Position numbers and translations under genes: made by a program. From assembly GCF_007750395.1 (NCBI RefSeq), contig NZ_CP036281.1, positions 2,751,001 through 2,815,000 of the forward strand: DNA of 64,000 nucleotides. Direction: 5' to 3'. Origin of the DNA: Polystyrenella longa (lineage in GTDB: Bacteria; Planctomycetota; Planctomycetia; Planctomycetales; Planctomycetaceae). Under the pieces are notes generated by a model that was given only the letters and a program-made list of their open reading frames with translations, was not told the origin of the DNA and searched no databases. Position 1 is the stretch's first letter. The number at the start of each line of letters is the position of its first letter. This document shows positions 47,268 to 56,226 of this stretch, piece by piece.

Positions 47268-49439
47268 ATGACGAATGCGTTCAAGTTTGAAGAACGAGAC
47301 GGACAGATCGGTCTGATTACCTTCGATATCGAAGGCCAGAAAGTCAATACTTTCTCTCAACAGACGATCCAGGAACTTTCCGACCTGATTGATTCACTAC
47401 AAGATCGAACCGACCTGCGTGGTTTACTATTACAGAGTGGTAAGGATGGGCAGTTCGTCGCCGGAGCCGACTTAAATGAACTGGGCGCACTCGCATATGC
47501 ATCGCCGGCGGCTCGCCGAATGGGGATGCAAGTTGGCCATGATTTGTTTAATAAACTGAGTGCTCTCCCCTTCCCCACCGTTGCCCTGGTTGCGGGAAAC
47601 TGCATGGGTGGAGGGACCGAAATGATTTTGTCCATGGACTATCGCCTGGCGGGGCTGCATCCGGCGACACGCATCGCGCTACCGGAATCTAAAATCGGCA
47701 TCATCCCCGGTTGGGGCGGAACTCAGCGAATGCCTCGCGTGATCGGAATGCACCATGCCATCGAGATGATCTGTTCCGGTGAACCAGTCGACGGCCGACG
47801 TGCTGCCGAGCTGGGATTAGTTTTCGATGCAGTACCAGTCGATTCCCTGATCGACGAGGGTTGCCGATTAATTGAACAGGCACAGGCGACTGGTGAATGG
47901 AAAACCAACAGAGAACTCTTCCAGCAGCCACTTGGATTGAGCGACGATCAGCTCCGCTTCAATTTTCTTGCCGCGGAGAGTGTCGTGCAAGCTCAGACAA
48001 AGGGACAGTACCCTGCTCCCCTGGTGGCGCTTAAAGCGATGAAAGAAGGACTGAATCTTCCCTTAAAGGAGGGGTTGCAGGTGGAACTTGATTGCTCGAT
48101 GGAAGTTGCCGGCACGGAGCATTCCGCGAATATGATTTCCGTCTTTTTCGCCAACAACACAGTCAGTCGGGACAAAGGGACGACCGATCCGGCAATTCAA
48201 CCCCGGAATGTTCAATCGGTCGGTGTACTTGGGGCTGGTTTGATGGGGGCAGGAATTGCCACCGCGCATGCTCGGGGCGGATTCCCAACGACGATGGTTG
48301 ACGTGAATCAGGATGCCGTCGCTGCGGGTATGAAACGGGCTATCTCAGTAATCGACAAACGAATCAAAATCAAACGTGCGACGCCCGAGGACATGCAGCA
48401 ACTGTTGTCAAAGCTGAATACATCGACTTCGTTGTCGGCATTTCGGGATTCCGATGTCATCGTCGAGGCGGTTCCTGAGAACGAAGACTTAAAAACTCAG
48501 GTTTACGGTCAATTGGCCGAGGTCATGAAAGAGGATGCAATTCTGGCGTCGAATACGTCGACCATCTCGATTACGCGTATGGCGAAATCGGCTCCCAACC
48601 CGGAACGATTCGTCGGGATGCATTTCTTCCTGCCCGTCGATCGAATGAAACTGGTCGAAGTCATTCGGGGCGAAGAGACAAGCGACGAAACGGTTGCGAC
48701 GATCGTTAATCTGGCAAAGAAAATTAAAAAGGTCCCCATCGTCTGTAATGACTGCCCCGGCTTTCTGGTTAACCGAGTCATCTTTCCTTATATGAACGAA
48801 GCTATGTTGCTGCTGCAGGAAGGGGCGTCTATGGATAAGATCGACCAGGTCGCCACACAATTCGGAATGCCGCTGGGGCCAATTGCACTCAGCGACATGG
48901 TGGGTCTCGATACGATGTTAGGGTGCGTTAGTGTATTGAATCCCGCCTATAGTGATCGTTCCGTAGACGTGAAAGTTCTAAGTGATCTTGTCATCGCAGG
49001 TCGACTTGGCAAAAAGAACGGTTCCGGATTCAGGCAATACGTCGGTCCCAAGGGGAAACCGGCGGACGATCCCGCCTTTGAACCCATTCTTGAAAAATGC
49101 CGACTCGATCAGCGCGAGATCTCAGAAGAAGAAATCCGGGAGCGACTCTTCCTGGCGATGTTGCTGGAAGCAGTACGATTACTCGATGAAGGGATCGTTT
49201 CTACGCCATCGCATGTTGATATGGGGATGATTCTAGGAACAGGCTTCCCGGCGTTCCGTGGCGGATTACTTCGATGGTGCGATAATGAAGGCGCTGGCAA
49301 CATTGTTGATCGGGCGGACAGGCTTGCCTCACTTGGGAAACGGTTTGAGGCACCAGACTCGCTGCGACAGATGGCTCGCTCGGGAGAGAAGTTCTATCCA
49401 GTGCCGAAGGATATCGTCAACAACCTGAAGGAAAGCTAA
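47268..49439 (+). CDS. fadJ: Bifunctional enoyl-CoA hydratase / 3-hydroxyacyl-CoA dehydrogenase (FadJ/FadB-like)
   Basis: Carries out hydration of enoyl-CoA and NAD-dependent oxidation of 3-hydroxyacyl-CoA in beta-oxidation. About 723 aa from the ATG at 47268, which has GAGGGAG 11 nt upstream; the frame opens at 47190. The N-terminal crotonase domain has FVAGADLNEL and GNCMGGGTEM (oxyanion hole) and LPESKIGIIPGWGGTQR (catalytic Glu). The central Rossmann fold reads GVLGAGLMGAGIA, followed by SNTSTISI, GMHFFLPVDRM and the dehydrogenase C-terminal domains (DCPGFLVNRVIFPYMNEA). It forms an operon-like pair with the thiolase 86 nt downstream. FadJ versus FadB naming is by overall similarity only. 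Confidence 0.95.
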   Translation: MTNAFKFEERDGQIGLITFDIEGQKVNTFSQQTIQELSDLIDSLQDRTDLRGLLLQSGKDGQFVAGADLNELGALAYASPAARRMGMQVGHDLFNKLSALPFPTVALVAGNCMGGGTEMILSMDYRLAGLHPATRIALPESKIGIIPGWGGTQRMPRVIGMHHAIEMICSGEPVDGRRAAELGLVFDAVPVDSLIDEGCRLIEQAQATGEWKTNRELFQQPLGLSDDQLRFNFLAAESVVQAQTKGQYPAPLVALKAMKEGLNLPLKEGLQVELDCSMEVAGTEHSANMISVFFANNTVSRDKGTTDPAIQPRNVQSVGVLGAGLMGAGIATAHARGGFPTTMVDVNQDAVAAGMKRAISVIDKRIKIKRATPEDMQQLLSKLNTSTSLSAFRDSDVIVEAVPENEDLKTQVYGQLAEVMKEDAILASNTSTISITRMAKSAPNPERFVGMHFFLPVDRMKLVEVIRGEETSDETVATIVNLAKKIKKVPIVCNDCPGFLVNRVIFPYMNEAMLLLQEGASMDKIDQVATQFGMPLGPIALSDMVGLDTMLGCVSVLNPAYSDRSVDVKVLSDLVIAGRLGKKNGSGFRQYVGPKGKPADDPAFEPILEKCRLDQREISEEEIRERLFLAMLLEAVRLLDEGIVSTPSHVDMGMILGTGFPAFRGGLLRWCDNEGAGNIVDRADRLASLGKRFEAPDSLRQMARSGEKFYPVPKDIVNNLKES

Positions 49440-49524
49440 TCCGCTTCCAGATCCTCAGATAAACCAATCCAATTCAGCGCTCAACTGGCGGCAATGTCGC
49501 CAGAAATATTTTTCGGAGATCATC

Positions 49525-50682
49525 ATGCAAGAAGCGGTCATCGTCGATGCCGTACGAACCCCGGTTGCCAAAGCCTCTCCCGACGCCGGCAACTTTCGAG
49601 ACGTGCGGGCGGAAGATTTGTCCGGTCATATCATCAAGTCGCTCGTGGAACGAACAGGCATTGATCCGCATCTGATTGAAGATGTGAAATGGGGCTGCGT
49701 GCAGCAGCAGGGCGAACAGGGAATCAACCTCGGAAGGATCGTGAGCTTGGTAGCAGGCTTGCCAGTGGAAGTTGCGGGAATGACCGTTAACCGGAACTGC
49801 GGTTCCAGCCTGACGGCCATTCACGACGCTACGATGTATATCCGAGGAGGGAACGACAATATTCAGATCGTGGGTGGCGTCGAACACATGCACCACGTTC
49901 CGATGAATAAAGGGTATTCCGTTGCACCTTCGCTGCTATATAAATACAGCGAATCGATGATGAATATGGGGATGACGGCAGAATACCTGGCAACCAAGTA
50001 CGAGATCGGGCGCGAAGAGCAGGACGAATTCGCCGCTCGTAGCCATCAACTGGCGGCGGCGGCGACTCAAAAAGGGAGTTTCCAAACAGAGATCATTCCC
50101 ACTTGGGGACGCGACGATGACGGTCGCAAAAATCTGATCGATCAAGACCAGGGAATTCGCTACGACTGCAGTCAGGAAGGACTCGCCCGCTTACGTCCGG
50201 CCTTCAAACCGGCGGACGGTTCTGTAACGGCAGGCAACTCCTCTCAACTGAGCGTTGGGGCTACGGCCATGTTGATGATGTCCGCCGATACCGCCAGGGA
50301 GTTGGGTTATCATCCTATGGCAAAGGTGATATCGCTGTCGGTCACGGGAGTCGATCCGTGCGAAATGGGAATCGGCCCTGTTCCCGCCGTGCTGAAGGCA
50401 CTCGACAGGGCTGGCTTATCCTTGAAAGACATTGGTGCAATTGAATTGAACGAAGCCTTCGCTGTTCAAGCCCTTTCGGTGATGAAATGTTTGGGACTTA
50501 GCGCGGATGTCGTCAATCTACGCGGAGGAGCAATCGCATTGGGCCACCCTCTCGGTGCCAGCGGTGCCCGCATTGCGACGACCTTGTTACACCGGATGCG
50601 AGATGAAAACGTAAAATACGGACTCGCCACGATGTGCATCGGTCAAGGTCAGGGGATCGCGACTATCTTTGAAGCGACTTAG
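49525..50682 (+). CDS. fadA: Acetyl-CoA acyltransferase (3-ketoacyl-CoA thiolase)
   Basis: The last step of beta-oxidation: thiolytic cleavage of 3-ketoacyl-CoA. The 385 aa are typical. The nucleophile Cys sits in NRNCGSSLTAI (about residue 93). The thiolase signatures GGVEHM, NEAFAVQAL, GGAIALGHPLGASGAR (catalytic His) and MCIGQGQG (second Cys) are intact. It directly follows the fadJ-like gene and should form a trifunctional-type complex with it. A degradative, rather than biosynthetic, thiolase is inferred from this neighbour. Confidence 0.96.
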   Translation: MQEAVIVDAVRTPVAKASPDAGNFRDVRAEDLSGHIIKSLVERTGIDPHLIEDVKWGCVQQQGEQGINLGRIVSLVAGLPVEVAGMTVNRNCGSSLTAIHDATMYIRGGNDNIQIVGGVEHMHHVPMNKGYSVAPSLLYKYSESMMNMGMTAEYLATKYEIGREEQDEFAARSHQLAAAATQKGSFQTEIIPTWGRDDDGRKNLIDQDQGIRYDCSQEGLARLRPAFKPADGSVTAGNSSQLSVGATAMLMMSADTARELGYHPMAKVISLSVTGVDPCEMGIGPVPAVLKALDRAGLSLKDIGAIELNEAFAVQALSVMKCLGLSADVVNLRGGAIALGHPLGASGARIATTLLHRMRDENVKYGLATMCIGQGQGIATIFEAT

Positions 50683-50722
50683 CACTATTTAATCAAGTTA
50701 GGGCGTCTTTGACAGCCTACTT

Positions 50723-51583
50723 TTAGATTAGTTCCTGCCCCAGTTCATACAAGGTTTCTGTTTCGAGAACCTGAGAATTCGATTTGAAAAGTTGGCGGAC
50801 GCCCGCTTTGTGAATTTTCATTTTCAGGCCTCCCACACCGATGGCACCATAGGTGATGATGTTGCCCTGCTCTTTGGCTTTCGACATCACGTCGATTCCA
50901 CCGAGTCCTACAGGGGGGACAGCGTTCAGGTCGATGGCGACTTTAAGATTAGTCAGTGATATTAACTGCTCTTCGGATAGGAACTGCACTCCCGCAGCAC
51001 CTGAAGCGAGCAGGAACTGAGAGTCATTAGCGATCGCGATGATTTCTTCTTCGTTTGAACAAGCAGCGGGTGTCACCTTCCCGTCGTAACCCATGTCGTT
51101 GATTTTCTTCGCTGCCATGGCCGCTTTCTCTTCTGAACGGGAAACGAGCGTCGCCTGGCCTCCGGATCGCGCTAATAACTGACAAGCACGATAACCAACG
51201 GGTCCGGTTCCTCCGAGCACTACCGATTTGGATTGAGAAAGATCCAGATGCTTACCCGCCGAAAGGACAGCCGCTGCTGCTGTTGTGACTGAGCCGTTTG
51301 GATCGAACATTAATGAGATCCGCATCGGTCCGAAAAATGTCTGTTGGACTTGAGAGAGTACTGCTTCTGCTGCGTCGCTGTTGCTCCCACCAAGGAAAAT
51401 AGCTGTATTTTTCAGATCCTGTGGTCCCCGAGTGAAGATCGCTCCATGGACCAACGGAACGACGTTTTCGGGGGTGATGCCTCCATAGGAAAAAAGTTCA
51501 TCAACATCGGCGTCCACGGCAACGACGCGATCAAAAGTACTGGCGAGGGAGTCCGTATCGAGTTGGATGAGGATTTTTTTCAT
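50723..51583 (-). CDS. mtdB: NAD(P)-dependent methylene-tetrahydromethanopterin dehydrogenase
   Basis: Predicted to oxidise methylene-H4MPT to methenyl-H4MPT in the tetrahydromethanopterin C1 pathway. About 286 aa from the ATG 51583 (MKKILIQLDTDS); a TTG at 51598 is less likely. The N-terminus DVDELFSYGGITPENVVPLVHGAIFTRG and the Rossmann motif VLGGTGPVGYRACQLLA, with VSRSEEKA after it, fit MtdB/MtdA. The C-terminal AIDLNAVPPVGLGGID and YGAIGVGGLKMKIHKAG are typical of the family. No other H4MPT genes (fae, mch, ftr) are in the window. Convergent with fadA at 40 bp. The symbol is given by family resemblance. Confidence 0.9.
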   Translation of the reverse strand: MKKILIQLDTDSLASTFDRVVAVDADVDELFSYGGITPENVVPLVHGAIFTRGPQDLKNTAIFLGGSNSDAAEAVLSQVQQTFFGPMRISLMFDPNGSVTTAAAAVLSAGKHLDLSQSKSVVLGGTGPVGYRACQLLARSGGQATLVSRSEEKAAMAAKKINDMGYDGKVTPAACSNEEEIIAIANDSQFLLASGAAGVQFLSEEQLISLTNLKVAIDLNAVPPVGLGGIDVMSKAKEQGNIITYGAIGVGGLKMKIHKAGVRQLFKSNSQVLETETLYELGQELI

Positions 51584-51686
51584 AGGTTGATGAAGCAATT
51601 TAGCTATAGTCAGGTTGCGACGAGAGTCTGTGCAGAGTGCTTAAAGTATAATTAGAGTGAGAGAGGGTAAGGATTTGTTTTACCAC

Positions 51687-51714
51687 TAAGACACTAAGGT
51701 TAAGACACTAAGGT
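51687..51714. repeat. Perfect 14-bp tandem repeat, two copies
   Basis: TAAGACACTAAGGT at 51687-51700 is followed directly by the same unit at 51701-51714, with part-copies on either side (CACTAAG before, CACAAAG after). It resembles the CACTAAG-type short repeats scattered in some bacterial genomes. Confidence 0.85.
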
Positions 51715-51735
51715 CACAAAGAGTTAGATTGAAGA

Positions 51736-51870
51736 ATGGCGATCATTTTAAGGAACCCCAATAGACGAACCGTTATTGGACTCACCGGGCAGCATACAAG
51801 TAACTGGGCGCATCGCTACGAAATCGCCAAACAATTCCCTGGATCCGAAGTGGAAGTCGGAGTGTTTTAG
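51736..51870 (+). CDS. Doubtful 44-codon frame, possible gene remnant
   Basis: ATG to TAG, with product beginning MAIILRNPNRRTVIGLTGQH and ending EVEVGVF. It is protein-like in composition, but has a poor ribosome-binding site and no recognised family. It follows the CACTAAG repeat. It may be a fragment of a lost gene. Confidence 0.25.
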   Translation: MAIILRNPNRRTVIGLTGQHTSNWAHRYEIAKQFPGSEVEVGVF

Positions 51871-51926
51871 TATTCGATTATGAAATCTGCGGAAGATAAT
51901 AGAGAGGTTCTGAAATAAACAGACGC

Positions 51927-51963
51927 AAAAAAACGGAGCAGACAGGCTGTGTCTACTCCGTTT
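51927..51963 (-). terminator. Terminator of tRNA-Val
   Basis: A 14-bp stem with one mismatch (51931-51944 with 51950-51963, loop of 5) is followed on the minus strand by a U-run (A7 at 51927-51933 on plus). It lies 55 nt beyond the tRNA 3' end. Confidence 0.8.
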
Positions 51964-52017
51964 GAAAGATCTAAGGATAAGTCACTTCAGCGAAAAAAAC
52001 TGATAAACTGAAGTGAA

Positions 52018-52091
52018 TGGGCGATACAAGATTCGAACTTGTGACCTCCACGATGTCAACGTGGCGCTCTAACCAACTGAGCTAATCGCCC
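52018..52091 (-). tRNA. tRNA-Val (anticodon GAC)
   Basis: A 74-nt cloverleaf on the minus strand. Acceptor stem GGGCGAT (52085-52091) pairs with ATCGCCC (52019-52025). The D-arm has AGCTCAGTTGGTTAGAGC. The anticodon stem CCACG/CGTGG encloses the loop TTGACAT, so the anticodon is GAC (valine). The T-arm contains GTTCGAAT. The discriminator is A, and the CCA end is not encoded. Confidence 0.95.
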
Positions 52092-52534
52092 CTCGGGTCG
52101 CAAATTCAAGGAATATTCCCCTGAACCTGTACCGGGTGTTTTGAATCAACATGGCAACTGGGAACGAGTTAACGAAACAAAGTTGCCAAGACAGAAACTT
52201 ATTCGGTGAGAACTCTATCGTCAAGTCAAAACGGGATATTTCGTCTGGAAGTTGCTTGAACCCGAAGATCGGACAGATTGAGTTCAGGCTAAACAGGTTC
52301 TACCGATCAAGCCGTGGTTGACGGCTTCTCGGGGCGTCCGATATAAATCCATATCTAATAATGTGTTACAGGAGCTTCCGCCCTCAGGACAGGAGGTAGA
52401 CGGAAATTCTCAGACTGGCGTCTCGCGGTCATCAATACATCGACCCAGAACTTCGGCTGATTCAGACTACTGTACACAATTACGTTTGCCTCTCGTATGG
52501 GTGAACTTACGCTAACATCGCAATAGGATGAGCC
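52092..52534. other. Intergenic region upstream of thrS
   Basis: 443 bp between the divergent tRNA-Val and thrS genes. It carries both promoters. No T-box-like anti-terminator or intrinsic terminator is visible ahead of thrS. Short frames are unsupported. Confidence 0.4.
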
Positions 52535-54721
52535 ATGATTCAAGTCAAACTGCCAGATGGTACCGTCAAGGAGTATTCAGAAGAGAGTTCCGCCATGGAC
52601 GTCGCCGAGTCGATCGGTTCTCGACTCGCACAGGCGGTCGCGGCTGCGGAGGTCGACGGGGATATCGTCGATGCGACTCGCCCTCTCAAAGAAGTCAGCA
52701 AGAATAGCAATGAAGTCAATCTGCGCCTGCTGACAAGCCGCGATGCGGAAGCACTCGCTGTGATGCGACATTCCTGTGCACACATCATGGCCCGGGCAGT
52801 CATGCGAGTTTATCCAAACGTGGGGCTCGCCTTTGGCCCTACTCTGGCGAATGGCTTTTACTACGATTTCGATATGGAAGAGACCATCAGCGAAGATGAT
52901 TTCCCCCGTATTGAAGCCGAGATGAAAAAAATCATCAAAGAGTCGGAATCATTTGAGCGGTTTAATCTGAACCGAGATGAAGCGGTCGAGCTTTGTAAGG
53001 AACTGAATCAAGACCTCAAAGTCGAACACATCGAAACTGGATTAGGCGAACACGATACTGTCAGCTTTTATCGCCAGGGAGAATTTGTCGACCTCTGTCG
53101 TGGTCCTCATATTCCCAATGCAGGTCTGATTAAAGCTTTCAAATTACTGTCGGTTGCTGGTTCCTACTGGAAAGGCGACGCCGCAAATAAATCGCTGCAA
53201 CGTTTGTATGGAACTGCCTGGTTCAGCAAACAGGATCTTAAAAGCTATCTGGAGCAGGTCGAGGAAGCCAAACGCCGTGACCACCGCGTTCTAGGACGAA
53301 AACTAGGGCTGTTCCAGATCAATCCGGATGTAGGACAAGGGCTCTGTCTCTGGTTGCCTAAGGGAGCAACGATCCGCTCTGTTCTGGAAGATTTCATCAA
53401 GAAAGAACTCGTCGAACGAGGATATCAACCTGTTTACTCTCCGCATATCGGTCGGGTGGAGTTGTACGAAACCTCGGGGCATTTCCCCTATTACCGCGAC
53501 TCCCAGTTCAATCCTATTTTCGGACATGACGCCGGCCAGATGGTCGACGCCTGGATCCGAAAACTGCAGGAAGAAGAACTCTCCGGTAAGGAAGAAACCA
53601 AACTCCTCGAAGCTTCGCAGGTTCTGGGTTGCCGATTGAATGAATACAACCCTAAAGGCTCCGTCGAAGAAAAAGTGGCTGTGCTCCGATCCTGGGAGAA
53701 ACAACAGGAACGCTACCTGTTGAAGCCGATGAACTGCCCGCATCACGTGCAAATGTATAAAGCTCAACCGCGTAGCTACAAAGAGTTGCCGGTTCGACTT
53801 GCGGAATTCGGTACTGTTTATCGTCACGAACAGTCAGGAGAGCTGAACGGAATGCTGCGTGTTCGGGGTTTAACTCAGGATGACGCGCATCTTTTCTGTA
53901 TGCCTGAGCAGGTTGAAGGGGAATTTCGTGAGACCATCGAACTGGTACGGTTCGTATTAGACAGCGTCGGTCTCGACGATTACCGGGTTCAACTTTCCCT
54001 ACGAGATCCTAACAGCGACAAATACGTCGGTAGTGAAGAAAACTGGCAGCAGGCCGAAACCGCACTTCGAAGAGTGTTAACGGAATCCGGCCTCGAATTC
54101 TCTGCTGAAGAAGGGGAAGCCGCATTTTACGGTCCGAAAGCCGACTTTATGGTGCGGGATTGCCTCGGTCGTGAGTGGCAGTTGGGGACCGTTCAACTGG
54201 ACTACAACCTGCCCGAGCGATTCCAACTGGAGTACATCGGTTCCGATAACAAACGTCATCGTCCTGTGATGATTCACCGGGCGCCGTTCGGCTCGATGGA
54301 GCGATTCATCGGGATGTTGATCGAGCATTTCGCCGGTGCATTTCCGTTGTGGTTGGCTCCCGAGCAGATTCGAGTGCTGCCACTTAGTGAGAAAACCGAA
54401 GAATACGCGATAGATATTGCTAAAAAGCTCCAACGCGAGGGTTTTCGGGTGTCTACCGATTTGAACAGTGCGAAGGTGCAGGCTAAAATCCGTGATGCGC
54501 AGCTGGATCTGATTCCGTACATGATTATTGTCGGACCGAAAGAAGCGGAAGAAAACGGAGTCTCTCTGCGAGACCGTCTTGAAGGTGATCTGGGTACCAT
54601 GCCCTTTGAGGAAGCTCTTGCCCGCCTGAAACAGGAAGTGGCCGAAAAAACGATTCGGCAGGTCGTCAAATCCTCCTTCGCTGGCCTTGAAAGCAACGAA
54701 GGTGTCGAGAACGAATACTAG
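52535..54721 (+). CDS. thrS: Threonyl-tRNA synthetase with an insertion in the catalytic domain
   Basis: Charges tRNA-Thr. 728 aa, against about 640 in E. coli. TGS domain at 1-60; editing domain with [10 protein letters not shown] (HxxxH) and LCRGPHIPN. The class II core has zinc ligands visible as Cys in KPMNCPHH, His in [10 protein letters not shown] and His in [15 protein letters not shown]. The C-terminal anticodon domain contains IRVLPLSEK and [19 protein letters not shown]. An extra segment of about 55-65 residues (about 328-393, [20 protein letters not shown] onward) lies between motif 1 and the MNCP motif. The ATG is backed by AGGATGAG with 5-7 nt spacing. Confidence 0.96.
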   Translation: MIQVKLPDGTVKEYSEESSAMDVAESIGSRLAQAVAAAEVDGDIVDATRPLKEVSKNSNEVNLRLLTSRDAEALAVMRHSCAHIMARAVMRVYPNVGLAFGPTLANGFYYDFDMEETISEDDFPRIEAEMKKIIKESESFERFNLNRDEAVELCKELNQDLKVEHIETGLGEHDTVSFYRQGEFVDLCRGPHIPNAGLIKAFKLLSVAGSYWKGDAANKSLQRLYGTAWFSKQDLKSYLEQVEEAKRRDHRVLGRKLGLFQINPDVGQGLCLWLPKGATIRSVLEDFIKKELVERGYQPVYSPHIGRVELYETSGHFPYYRDSQFNPIFGHDAGQMVDAWIRKLQEEELSGKEETKLLEASQVLGCRLNEYNPKGSVEEKVAVLRSWEKQQERYLLKPMNCPHHVQMYKAQPRSYKELPVRLAEFGTVYRHEQSGELNGMLRVRGLTQDDAHLFCMPEQVEGEFRETIELVRFVLDSVGLDDYRVQLSLRDPNSDKYVGSEENWQQAETALRRVLTESGLEFSAEEGEAAFYGPKADFMVRDCLGREWQLGTVQLDYNLPERFQLEYIGSDNKRHRPVMIHRAPFGSMERFIGMLIEHFAGAFPLWLAPEQIRVLPLSEKTEEYAIDIAKKLQREGFRVSTDLNSAKVQAKIRDAQLDLIPYMIIVGPKEAEENGVSLRDRLEGDLGTMPFEEALARLKQEVAEKTIRQVVKSSFAGLESNEGVENEY

Positions 54722-54912
54722 AACTGATTCGCAGTTAACCATGGCTATTTAAGGACGCGGACCGTTCTTGATTAGGTGTCTCCAGATAGAACGGTGATGC
54801 TGCCAATACTCGCTATAGTTATTAGTGATGCGAGTCGAGCTTGTACTGGAACCCTCCGATGGGGCCTTCGCCCTTAATTTCACAGACTTTAGAACAGCCA
54901 CTACCAGGTTTT

Positions 54913-54954
54913 AGTATGAGGATGTAGTCCTCATACTGAGTCTGTTTTGTTTTT
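54913..54954 (+). terminator. Probable terminator of thrS
   Basis: A 10-bp perfect stem (54913-54922 with 54928-54937, 5-nt loop) is followed after 7 nt by TTTTGTTTTT. The T-run is slightly distant, so efficiency is uncertain. Confidence 0.55.
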
Positions 54955-55010
54955 CGCATAACGTGGTCACGTTCACACTTTATTTTCTTCTACATCAGAA
55001 CTGATTACTC

Positions 55011-56078
55011 ATGTCTTCCCCCGATGGCGAAAAAAAAATTCGATTACAGAAGTTTCTCGCCGCAGCCGGAGTCGGTTCCAGAAGGCGTTGTGAGGAACTC
55101 ATTCTGAAGGGGCTCGTGTGCGTTGATGGCGAAGTTATCAATCACGCTGGAGCGATGGTCGATCCAGACCATCAGAAGATCGAAGTTGAAGGCGATTACC
55201 TCAAGAAGGAGCCAAAACGGTATTATCTGTTGCATAAACCGGCCGGCTATCTTTGCACCAGCAAGGACCCTGCGGGACGTCCATTGGCCATTGATTTAAT
55301 CGACCGAGAGCACTATCGCCTTTTCACGGTAGGACGACTCGATGAAAACAGCGCGGGGCTTCTTCTCGTGACTAACGATGGTGAGCTGGCCAATCGCCTG
55401 GCACATCCCCGTTACGAAATTGCTCGCACCTACGAGGTTCAAGTCGCCGGTCGCCCAACTCCGGAGACGTTGGGATCCATCCGAAATGGATTGTGGTTCT
55501 CGGATGGGTTCTTCAAAGTCGCTCGTGTAAAACAGTTGAATCGTAGAGGTAACAGCACGTTTCTCCAGGTCGAGTTGCATGAGGGCAAGAACCGGGAAGT
55601 TCGTCGCTTGTTCGCCCGTGTTGGCCATAAAGTGATGCATCTGCAGCGAGTTCGATTTGGCCCTCTGAATCTTGGGCGATTAGGCCTAGGCAAATACCGG
55701 TCTCTCACGAAGACCGAGTTTGACGCTCTGATGGCTCTGCTGGAAAAACCAGTCGAAGGCCCCGAGAAGAAAACGGCTAGCGGAGCCCACCGTTCGGCTG
55801 CAAAGCGAAAAGGTCGTAAAACGGCGAAGAAGAGAAGCTCAACTTCCCGAACTCCTCGGCAGTCGACTCGCGGTGCAAGCCGGTCGGAAGAAGCGCCCCG
55901 AGGTACGAAAAAGAAACGGGGCTCTGTGAAATCGGGTGGAAAAAGAGGAGCCGTCAAAGCGGGGCGTAAAAAAGCGGCATTCAAATCGAAGCCGGTTAAT
56001 AGGAAGGTCAAGTCAAAAGGGAAACCTCCTAAAGGGAAACCGGCCGCTGGAAAACCAAAACGAAACAAACGAAACTAG
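55011..56078 (+). CDS. RluB/RsuA-family rRNA pseudouridine synthase with basic tail
   Basis: Predicted to make a pseudouridine in rRNA. 355 aa. An N-terminal S4 domain (IRLQKFLAAAGVGSRRRCEEL) is followed by the catalytic domain with GRLDENSAGLLLVTNDGELANRL (catalytic Asp), YEVQVAGRP, and the EGKNREVRRLF motif. Residues about 245-355 are an added Lys/Arg/Gly/Ser-rich tail (KRKGRKTAKKRSS, KAGRKKAAFKSK), which should bind RNA non-specifically and is likely disordered. Closest to RluB by the motif pattern; the target base is not proven. Confidence 0.92.
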   Translation: MSSPDGEKKIRLQKFLAAAGVGSRRRCEELILKGLVCVDGEVINHAGAMVDPDHQKIEVEGDYLKKEPKRYYLLHKPAGYLCTSKDPAGRPLAIDLIDREHYRLFTVGRLDENSAGLLLVTNDGELANRLAHPRYEIARTYEVQVAGRPTPETLGSIRNGLWFSDGFFKVARVKQLNRRGNSTFLQVELHEGKNREVRRLFARVGHKVMHLQRVRFGPLNLGRLGLGKYRSLTKTEFDALMALLEKPVEGPEKKTASGAHRSAAKRKGRKTAKKRSSTSRTPRQSTRGASRSEEAPRGTKKKRGSVKSGGKRGAVKAGRKKAAFKSKPVNRKVKSKGKPPKGKPAAGKPKRNKRN

Positions 56079-56226
56079 TTAATCAGGTACCTTCTACTTC
56101 CTGGAACTCATCCTGAAACACAGTTGTGGCTGAATAATCGCTTACAAAACGAGGACGAATTTGGCCCGCCAGAGGGGTTTCAGGATCGTTTCCAATTGAG
56201 CCCTCAACCGAAATCACGGACTTCTG

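Larger units (their letters stand above)
51599..52017. other. Intergenic region with tandem repeat and short frame
   Basis: About 430 bp between mtdB and the tRNA, both on the minus strand. It holds a 14-bp tandem repeat (51687-51714), a 44-codon frame at 51736-51870 and the tRNA terminator. No supported gene otherwise. Confidence 0.45.

Noticed and set aside
52092-52534. Possible T-box riboswitch upstream of thrS
   Set aside because: No anti-terminator/terminator pair or T-box core sequence found, and T-boxes are not expected outside Gram-positive lineages.
54077-54742. A 221-codon minus-strand frame at the 3' end of thrS
   Set aside because: Lies opposite conserved ThrRS codons and its product is Phe/Arg/His-rich without a domain.
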